Assembly (NCBI GenBank): GCA_963678675.1
Contig: OY783198.1
Span: 14,430,311 to 14,494,310, forward strand
Source of the DNA: Xiphydria camelus
Taxonomy: Eukaryota; Arthropoda; Insecta; Hymenoptera; Xiphydriidae
Direction: 5' to 3'
Length of the DNA: 64,000 nucleotides
The translations under genes were made by a program, and so were the position numbers. Below the pieces are notes generated by a model. The model did not search any database and was not told where the DNA came from. It saw only the letters and a program-made list of their open reading frames with translations. Shown piece by piece: positions 1 through 9,200 of the stretch; within the stretch, counting starts at the first letter, position 1, and each line of letters opens with the position of its first letter.

Positions 1-48
1 TCTGCCATGCATGGAAGGCACCCTGAAATTCCTCAACGGGAATGTCTC

Positions 49-514
49 TTAGGAACGTTGTAACACGCTTTTAGATGTTTTCCATGGATTCCCAAAATGC
101 TTTCCTTTCAGCTCTCTCTTCAGTCGGGGAAACAAAAAAAAAGTCGCACAGAGCCAAGTCGGAACTGTAAGGGGGCTGGGGGACCACTGGGGTGTTGCTC
201 TCGGCCAGGAAGTTGGTAACGATGAAGGCCGTGTGACTGGGGGCATTGTCATGATGGAGCTTGACCGTGTCTTTGATGTCAACCCTCACGCGCGCGACCT
301 GGCGTTTCAATCTCTTGAGCACCTCCAGGTAAAAGGCTGAATTGACAGTTTCTCCCTGCGGTACAAACTCAAAATGGACGATTCCTCGGGCGCTCCATTG
401 CACCGTGTTACAAAGTCGAAAAACACACTTCACGCGGAGGCACTTCTTTCCACTCAGACTGCTCGGAACAAACTGGCGACCGGCTGTATTGGAAGGGCAG
501 ACCCTCCACCACAT
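49..514 (-). pseudogene. mariner (DD34D) transposase, C-terminal fragment
   Basis: Decayed C-terminal half of a mariner transposase. The frame from 514 to about 145 carries GIVHFEFVPQGETVN, the second catalytic Asp in HHDNAPSH, and the third in SSDLALCDFF. Exactly 34 residues separate these two Asp, the DD34D mariner spacing. After CDFF the homology moves to another frame (LFPRLKRELKGKHF, ending at 49). The shift coincides with a homopolymer tract near 135-145. The N-terminal DNA-binding half and the first catalytic Asp are not recognisable upstream of 514, and no terminal repeats were found, so this is a truncated relic. Confidence 0.85.
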
Positions 515-600
515 TTCCCGACCCGTTTTACCCCGTTGCGATGGATAGTCGCGTTACAATAAAATCATGCGCATTACTTTCATAATGGACCCTGTATGTT

Positions 601-1420
601 AGATCATTATCTTGTTGAAAGATGGTCTTTCGCCAAATTAAATGGTCCGCGCTTCGAACAGCATCATTTCTTCTAATGTATGTGTAACTTATTCCGTTCA
701 CACATTTCTCATATATAATTTGCCAGAATTAATTAATTACCGCAACGGCACGGGTATACTTTCAGACCCTCGTTTCAGTTAGTCAACCAACACTGAGCAC
801 GACACGAAGTGAACTATAGGTACTATTCTCACGGTTACAATGTTTACATCCTATCGGGTACTGTACCTCGAACGACGGCTATTTTAGATTATTTTTAGGA
901 TACCGGTATTCGGCTCAACATACGGTGCTTGAAATGGCAGATATCGCGTGACGCGCAACTTATGGAATCGTAATACTCTTGATTGAATAGACTCGATTCG
1001 AAATATAAAAAAAATTATCGAGTTCTTATTACGAATAAGTTTCAAACATCGTTGGATAGTTTTCGATCGAATCATAAGATTCCAGGTCGGGGTAAAATTT
1101 GCGTTTTAGGGACGGTTAATGTAATAGAGTTAAAGAATGAATTTTCTGGGTTGGGTTGTATTGTTGATCATGTGATCGAAATACGATTCTTTTAAGTTTC
1201 GAATGGTTAATTCGGTTTTTAACACGTTTACGCCGGCGTGTACCACCGGTGGTACACACAATATTTATTTTGTTATACTTACTGCTTGGACAACGCCGCT
1301 CCACGGTGGAGACACTAAATTCAGGCCCTGTCGCGAACGTGTTAAGCAATTTTTTTCGCAGATTCGAAAAATATGAGCAGAATCGTTTACCCCGTGTTTT
1401 TTCATTTTTCTTTTTCGGTC
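601..1420. other. intergenic, no gene recognised
   Basis: Short ORFs on both strands with no recognisable domain. The only structure seen is a small perfect palindrome near 1238-1256 (GTACCACCGGTGGTAC). Confidence 0.5.
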
Positions 1421-1762
1421 TTATTTAAGAGGCCGACACACAACGTCTGGAAATACCCGAAAAATTGTCGCGGCTGTAAAGATATATTTCCAACATAGTG
1501 CATAAGAACCTTTTGTATTTTCGCCACCACACTTAAAAAACATAAATCTAGGGCCCTATAGAAAAATAAATAAATTTCTGAGGTCGCCGATTGATTACAA
1601 CAAAGAAATTTATTAATTTTTTTCTATAGGGCCCTAGGTTTATGTTTTTTAAGTATGGCGGCGAAAATACAAAAGATTCTTATGCACCATGTTGGAAATA
1701 TATCTTTATAGCCGCGACAATTTTTCGGGCATTTCCAGACGGTGTGTGTCGGCCTCTTATAA
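1421..1762. repeat. palindromic (foldback) element, ~340 bp
   Basis: Two arms of about 155 bp in opposite orientation around a ~30-bp loop (near 1578-1606). The outer arms read TTAAGAGGCCGACACACAAC on the left and its near complement ending GGCCTCTTATAA on the right. Inner landmarks such as TAGGGCCCTA occur in both arms. The small ORFs here are artefacts of the repeat. Confidence 0.85.
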
Positions 1763-1798
1763 GCTGGAATTTAAAAATGCAGCTGCTTAGAGTGCTTA

Positions 1799-1977
1799 AG
1801 GCCATCAGACACAAAATCCCTTAAGGCCGTAAGGCGTAAGCGTAAGCGAATAGACCAACCAGGATCAAGTATTCCGTTGTCCGTAACCCCACCACAACGG
1901 AATACTTGATCCTGATTGGTCTATTCGCTTACGCTTACGTCTTACGGCCTTACGGAATGTTGTGTGTGATGGCCTTT
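1799..1977. repeat. palindrome with GGATCAAGTATTCCG core, copy 1
   Basis: Arms of ~83 bp flank a 13-bp loop. The inner core GGATCAAGTATTCCGTTGT and its complement recur at 17558-17703, 38018-38171, 46997-47147 and 57383-57487. The outer arms here (GGCCATCAGACACA, CGTAAGCGTAAGCG) differ from those copies but still match each other. Confidence 0.85.
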
Positions 1978-2047
1978 ACCAGCAAGGACACAAAATATGA
2001 CACAGTACACGGTGCCGAGATGCCTGTTGGAACAGTTTGATTTCTAA

Positions 2048-2214
2048 AGCCTTGTACGCACTGCGCGTTCCAGTGTACGTGAGCCTTCGCACACAAGTAC
2101 ACTTCACTTTGTCGCGACGACCCGCGGCCAGTCGGTATTTAACGCCCATCAAAGGGAAGTGTACTTGTATGCGAAGGCTCGCGTACACTAGAACGCGCAG
2201 TGCGTACAAGGCTT
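2048..2214. repeat. palindromic element, ~167 bp
   Basis: Inverted arms of ~60 bp begin AGCCTTGTACGCACTGCGCG and end with its complement. The loop is ~48 bp. The right end abuts the TTAA used by the next element. Confidence 0.8.
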
Positions 2215-2216
2215 AA

Positions 2217-3266
2217 GGAGGAACATCAGTACTCTACGGGGTGAGGCAAGAGGAGGGAAAGAACAAAGCTTTCGACGCGTATTGCCAATATCAGATAATG
2301 AAATTTTAGTTCACTCAAAAATTATATATACGTTATTAATGTCAAAAAATGTGGCTTATCATTGCACTATTATTGATTTAAAATCAATGTAATATTTACT
2401 TAAATTTCTTACTGTTAAATTTTACATTATTTATTCGAGTACGAAAATGAGAAAAACGTGGCAACACCGCAGTTTTTGACCACGAGGTTGGTATGAGATT
2501 TGTCGGTAAAAACAGTCACTTACCGACATAATTCTACGCGTGACAGCTGCGTACATATTTTGATATTCATAACCTCAAAGCTATATTATTTTTACGTGAG
2601 TTCTATCAGCAGCCAAGTATTGCTTTAAAAATGTATAATATTACGGCACAATGTTATCGTTGGAAAGAAAATTACTCACCATATAATTCACAAATTCACG
2701 TTTTCGAGATTAGACGCTTCGATCTCCCGAATTGACACCAACTCTAACTACCGACTCGACTTCTACCGGTATAAATGAGAGTACCGACCAAGCTCGGCCG
2801 ATGGTAAATTTCAAGGTCCCTGCAATTGTGCGGTGCTGCGCGGGTCATACTGTATTAGTCTCGGGTTTGAATCCTAGCGCACCGTCTGACCTCTCCTCTG
2901 ACGTCACGCGCTATTGCCACGTTTTCCCCTATTCGTTCAAAAATTCCGTTTTCTCGAAACCTTTTACTAAATTACACAAAAACTACTAAGTGAAATTGGT
3001 TTAAACTGTGCAGGATAGAAATTTATAACTACATGCAAAATAAAATGTTTTCTTTTTACCATTTCTTCCATTTTAAGAGCCAATATTATTACTATCAAAT
3101 CATCGGCGCATAAGGTTCCATGTTAATCAGTGACTTTTCAAACGTGAATAAAAAAACGGTTAAGTGAATTTCTTTCAAATTTTTACAGTAGCGTTCTGAT
3201 GATGTGAAGATTATAAGAAAAAAAATCTTAGTAATTGGTCCATTTTCGTTTCACTGATGTTCCTCC
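2217..3266. mobile_element. TTAA-flanked non-autonomous DNA element, copy 1
   Basis: A 1050-bp element with terminal inverted repeats GGAGGAACATCAGT, flanked on both sides by TTAA (2213-2216 and 3267-3270). A TTAA duplication with a purine-rich 5' end fits Kolobok better than piggyBac, which usually starts CCC. A second copy of almost the same length lies at 8591-9642. An 85-codon ORF conserved in both copies (2732-2989 here) overlaps a tRNA B-box-like GGGTTTGAATCC near 2868 and is probably not a protein gene. Confidence 0.85.
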
Positions 3267-3292
3267 TTAAGAATGTCGCTAGAGTCTATTTA

Positions 3293-3608
3293 CCGCATGT
3301 CCGCGATCAAATTTACCATAGGAAAATTGCAAGTTTCGCATGAGCACCCCCGTGGGTCTCCTCGTCCAATAGAATCACCGGAGAAGCGTGATGCGCATGC
3401 GTAGTCATCCGCGAGTGTTGGCGTTGTCAGCAAGTTCAGATCGGTTATTTCGATAACAGATCTGAACTTGCTGACGACGCCAACACTCGCGAATAACTAC
3501 GCATGCGCATCACGCTTCTCCGGTGATTCTATTGGACGAGGAGACCCAGAGGGGTGCTCATGCAAAACTCGCAATTTTCCTATGGTAAATTTGATCGCGG
3601 ACATACGG
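3293..3608. mobile_element. 316-bp palindromic MITE, TA target, copy A
   Basis: Perfect-length foldback flanked by TA. It starts CCGCATGTCCGCGATCAA and ends with the complement. Its whole sequence matches the outer ~160 bp of each arm of the giant DD41D palindrome at 44992-54760, so it looks like an internally deleted derivative. An equal-length copy is at 53677-53992. Confidence 0.85.
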
Positions 3609-4072
3609 TACATCATTCATTTTTAAATTACTATAGTACCAATGCTCTCTTGTACAATAGTTTGCTCTAGTATGTTGTTTAGGACTATAACCAAGTGAAC
3701 GTTAATATACTTTAATTTGTGGATTTGGATGCTATTACCTTCGAATGAATAGGTATTTTTAAGTTTAAAGCAGGAAATATTATCCATACAAAAATAATTT
3801 CCTCTTGTAAGTTGGTAATTCTGTGAAACAACACGCTCAAACTCAGCTTTTTGCTGTGTCGAGTAGTGTCATACTGTGTCGCTGTTGGAACGTTCTGTAT
3901 TGCACACTGTGTCACACTGTACCTTCTGTGTACTTTGTTGGCAAGCACATCAAGCATAAGTGCGTCTCTCTGGCGTTTCGATGACGTCACGATGTTGTAG
4001 AGACAACACGCATTTATATCTTTGCGAATAATTATTTTTTCGGATATTTCCTTTTTCGTGTGATATTGAATA

Positions 4073-4464
4073 GGGTAAACCACCCAGTTATTGGACACCT
4101 TGCAGTTATTGGACAGTCTGATTTAAATAAATAAAAACAAGATTCCTAGTTTTTACTTTAATAAATATCATCAAAAACCGTACCTGGCTTATTGATTCTT
4201 GACTGTCCAATTACTGGATTGAGTATTTCCAAGAAATAAGAACACTGTCCAATAACTAAGTTTTTTGACTTTATCCCAGCTTTTTATTGTTGAAAATTAT
4301 ATTCTTTCCAACTTAAAATTGTAAGTTACTAGAATGTAAAGCCAATATATTTTCAATCTCAAAACAAGCCACCACTCATATCTCTCTAGGTAGAAAAATA
4401 TCTTTTTAACACGGTCTCAAATCTTGTAAAATGCTTAAGTGTCCAATAACTGGGTGGTTTACCC
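4073..4464. mobile_element. 392-bp MITE with TA target duplication
   Basis: Terminal inverted repeats GGGTAAACCACCCAGTTATT / complement, flanked by TA on each side. Subterminal copies of GTTATTGGACA or its complement occur near 4104, 4203 and 4246. TA target and repeated subterminal motifs suggest a Tc1/mariner or pogo-type non-autonomous element. Confidence 0.8.
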
Positions 4465-4548
4465 TATCTATGCAGATTACAAATTGAATTTAAAAATATG
4501 AATATTTTTTTATTTAAAGACCGAATTTGCCTCGAAATGATTAGATGT

Positions 4549-4615
4549 ACAACTTTGCTTCCGCCGTTTTCCTATTGATGGCTTACAAGAAAAACGGTGG
4601 AAGCAAAGCTGTACC
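4549..4615. repeat. short hairpin
   Basis: TACAACTTTGCTTCCGCCG pairs with CGGTGGAAGCAAAGCTGTA across a ~23-bp loop. Function unknown; perhaps a minimal foldback relic. Confidence 0.5.
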
Positions 4616-4977
4616 CCTAATATGTAAATAAAGGTGTTTGTTCTTATCTTTTTCCTACCTACATACATCATAGTCTCGTTTCCAAAAATATTTCAAATTT
4701 AATTTCCTACCTACATCGTCTTTTCGAATCAAATGTCGGACACCGAAGAAAGTAATGAATACAGTTACTGTGACGCACGTAGTCATATTTTTCGCAAAAT
4801 TTAAATCACGTTTTTTCGATTCTTCAGTCTGTATGCGAAGTATTGGGGTGTCATTAATTTCAGTTGTTTTCCATATTCTACATAATCGTCCACTAGAGTC
4901 TTAATAACGGTTACATAATATTAAAAGTAGAAGAAAGATTTGGATTTCAATTAAATAAAATATCATTAACTGCTCAC

Positions 4978-6240
4978 CCGTTTGCATGATAGCTTTCCCC
5001 GTACTCGTGGAACCCTGTTGCTGGTTAGTAGTTAAGGTTGTAGCAGTTGCAGCAGTTGTAGCCAAAGCGACAGGTTGTGTCCGTGCCTTAGCTACTGCCG
5101 CGCATAGCGCTGGTGCTATGTAACCATAGTCTTGTTTATATTCTTCAACGTAATCCGGTGGTGAACGCATTGTCTTTAATACAGGAGCCACTGATTTCTG
5201 AAATCCATGATTTCTTTGGTAATAGTAAGGTTGGGTAAGTTATTCGTCAATAAGGCATAAAAAGAAAAATAATTTACCACCAGCAGTGTTTTAATGTGAT
5301 CAGCGCCATTCTTATCAATACTGGAAAGTGTCGCTCCCTCGATGCACGCCTCAATGCGGTCCGAAATTGACCTAATTTTGGGAATAACCAAAGCCTTCAC
5401 TACCTCTGGTCCTAATTCACAGAGTCCATCGATTGCACCGTAAAGAGAAGCCAAGTGAGTCTGCAATGATATATTGTCCATTTTACGGCTTTACCTCGAC
5501 AACGGAAATGTTTTTCGAAAATAACATTTTCCAAACTGATTTACCTGATTATTTTTCGCTAACGCTTGACTGAACATACGAGTTACTCTTGTTTGCACGT
5601 TATTTGTAGAGGTATTGAAATTTTTGCATATCTGAGCCATTAATCGCGAAGCAAAGTCACGTAAAGCCCAGTGATTATCCATTTCAGGTCTCATACACAG
5701 CTGACGCGAGACTATGCATGTCGCAACGGAAGGTATAAGCTCATGAAGCTGTAATTTGAAAATGTCGGTGAAGGATATTTGAAGCAAGCGTTTACGATAA
5801 GAAACATGTCATTACTCTTGTAGAGAGAGAACATACGTATTTTTCCAAATAGAGACTCGGATTATCGAGCAGCGCCTTCACCATACGCATCAAGTAGATG
5901 AGAAGAGCGAGATTGTTCTGCACCACATTAACTCTCACGCCTTCTGCGATAAAGGTGCACATTCGGGCTAACATTTCATGCAAGCCCGGATCTGCGGATA
6001 GCGACTGAAGAGCCTCAGCACGACGCGCTTCGTCGGATCCGACGCAAGCTTCGGTAATCTCCTTATAATACAATTGCTGTTCTACGCTTAATTCGTGAGT
6101 AGCCAACTGTTTCACGTTAACTGTTTCGACGTTTCGTAATTTCTGGCTCTTACCTCCGCCGCCCGGCTTACCGACCGTCATACTCTGGTTTTTGTTCGTG
6201 AGTTTACTCGTTGGATCTACGCTTTCAACCTTTTGTGCTT
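4978..6240 (-). CDS. Taf6: Taf6 exons 3-6 (HEAT-repeat domain)
   Basis: Exon 3 (6240-5837) begins by completing the split Glu codon and ends LYLEKY before GTATGT. Exon 4 (5748-5545) starts [11 protein letters not shown]. Exon 5 (5460-5278) starts [13 protein letters not shown] after TCATTGCAG; reading through upstream hits a stop, which fixes the acceptor. Exon 6 (5197-4978) runs from [20 protein letters not shown] into an Ala/Thr/Gln-rich tail. The introns are 64-99 bp. Confidence 0.9.
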
Positions 6241-9200
6241 CTATAAATTTTAAAAGAGAACATTGCTAATATATGCTTTAGAAGAAGCAACTATATTATT
6301 TATTTTTATCTGAATGTGATATAGTGCCAAAATTTCAGGGATTAATAATAGTACACGTAAATTAGACATAGAAACATGGAATAGGAGAAATAATTTATAA
6401 AGTTTTCATATTACGTGTACATTTTCCTAATAGGATCAAAACAGGAATAAAACCCTACAAAGTTCCAAATTGTCCAGTGTCCGCAACATCCCTTATTTTG
6501 CAAAAAAAACCATCATCGGATCGTACATTGTGCCGGTTGTTCTCAATTTCCTCGTAAACCCTTGTTCAAACGTAAAAAATGTATAGAACCAAAAATATTC
6601 GCCATTAAATTCTACACAAAAACTGTTCTATAAGCATTTTAGCTAACCCTTACTGAATTCTCGCAAAATACGTTTAAAGTTAAGGATAGTTTTTAGCAGG
6701 CCGTTAAAATATGTCAAGTTCAGCGAGGCGTCAACGCACTTGTGACACAAACTTGTGATATGCGATACGGTGGATTATTTATTATATATTTTCAACAGTT
6801 CTCAATCTACGAAAGAGCAAATTGAAAGTGCTGGTGAGAAATTCACACTTGCGTTATATAAAGCTAAACGGAAAGAAACTTCTTTGAATAGCTACAGATT
6901 TATTTATTTTAATAAGTTGGTTGGCCAATCCAATCATGCCGTAATTTTGTTTAGATTGCCACCAATATCTGCAGCATTAAAACAACATTCTTAGCGGGTA
7001 TTTCACCAAATTCAACCTCGGCGAGGAAATAGATATTTTCGTTATAAGGACGTGAAGCGCCGTTTTTAACGAGTGTGAAATTTTCCGCACGAGCGAAGCG
7101 AGTGCGGCAACCACAAGAGTTAAAACGACGCGAAACGCCCTTATAACAAATTCTATTTTTTGTCATTAAGTGTCAAATACGAGGTTGACGAGGTTGAGGA
7201 CGCCCGTGACACCGAGTTTTGCGCACTGAGTGATGAAAAGGTATACAGCCAACGCAGTGGGGTTGGAAAAAAATGGGCAACATTTTATCACCAGTTTTTA
7301 CTACCGTGGCGCCGGCTCCGATTTCTGTTCTGAAAGTTATATCGTGTAGCTGTAAAAAAGGTTGTGGTAAGCGATGTGCATGTCTTAGACTTGGATTACA
7401 TTGTTCAACCATGTGCTCAAACTGCCATGGACAGGGTTGCTTCAATGCACCACCTGACGAGATATTAAATGAAGAGGATCTAACAAATGAATTAAAAAAG
7501 ACATGTTAGTGGATTAGGCCTATTGGGGACACTACTTTAAAAAAACGCGCCGGGGGCTCTACCTCATAGGTAGTGTGGAAGCGAGCTCAAATTAGAAAAT
7601 GCATAGTTATAATGCTCTAAAATCCCTTTCAAATTTTAACATTTGACTTAGATAATACTTATATGTATAGCGATATTATAGCACTAGAACTATGAAAATC
7701 ACTACAATTAAAGCCACATTTTACATGCTAAAAACTACACCTAACTTTGAACGTTATTTGCGGAAATTCAGAGAGGATTAGCTAAAATGCTTATAGGACA
7801 GTTTTTGTGTAGAATTTAATGGCGAACATTTTTGGTTGTATACATTTTTACGTTTGAACAACAGTTTACGAGGAAATTGAGAAAAACCGGCACAATGTAC
7901 CATCCGGGGGTGGTTTTTTTGCAAAATAAGGGATGTTGCGGACATCGGCCACATGGGAACTTTTTGGGGATTTATTCCTACTCCCATTAGGAACATAATT
8001 TACGTAATATGAAAACTTTATAAATGATTTCTTCTAAAATGTACTATTTCCGTGTACTATAATTTTGAACGTTATTTGTGGAAATTCAGAGGATTAGCTA
8101 AAATGCTTATAGAACAGTTTTTGTGTAGAATTTAATGGCGAACATTTTTGGTTGTATACATTTTTACGTTTGAACAATGGTTTGCGAGGAAATTGAGAAC
8201 AACCGGCACAATGTACCATCCGGGAGTGGTTTTTTGCAAAATAAGGGATGTTGCGGACATCGGCCACATGGGAACTCTTTTTGGGGATTTATTCCTACTC
8301 CCATTATAGGAACATAATTAACGTAATATGAAAACTTTATAAATTATTTCTTCTAAAAAGTAGATACTATTTCCGTGTACTATAAGATACCTTTTTCAGA
8401 GCATTTACAGTAGGTCATCTCATTTCTCAATATCTTATACTTTTCAGAAACCTCATTTCTCTACTTTCAGGCGCCCCATTAATCAACTTTAGAAAAAAGT
8501 TAACCCCTACTACATCTATTTTATTATACGTATAAAACCGCATTCGAGTGTGCGTACACGAGTAGGATTGAATAAAAGGAGGGGCCTTAAGGAGGAACAT
8601 CAGTACTCTATGGGGTGAGGTGAGAGGAGGGAAAGAACAAAGCTTTCGACGCGTATTGCCAATATCAGATAATGAAATTTTAGTTCACTCAAAAATTACA
8701 TATATTGTACATTATTAATGTCACAAAATGTGGCTTATCATTGCACTATTATTGATTTAAAATCAATGTAATATTTATTTAAATGTATTACTGTTAAATT
8801 TTACATTATTTATTCGAATACGAAAATGAGAAAAACGTGGCAACACCGCAGTTTTTGACCACGAGGTTGGTACGAGATTTGCTGATAAAACGGTCACTTG
8901 CCGACAGAATTCTACTTGTGACAGCTGCGTACATATTTTGATATTCATAACCTCAAAGCTATATGTTTACGTGGGTTCTATCAGTAGCCAAATATTGCTT
9001 TCAAAATGTATAATATCACGGCACAATGTTATCGTTAGAAAGGAAATTACTCACCATAATTCACAAATTCACGATTTCGAGATTAGAATCTTCGATCTCC
9101 CGAATTGACACCAACTCTAATTAACGACTCGACTTCTACCGGTATAAATGAGAGTACCGACCAAGCCCAGCCGATGGTAAATTTCATGGTCCCTGCAATT

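Noticed and set aside
3712..4098. 128-codon minus-strand ORF as the missing Taf6 exon
   Set aside because: It reads into the TIR of the MITE at 4073 and shows no TAF6 C-terminal similarity.
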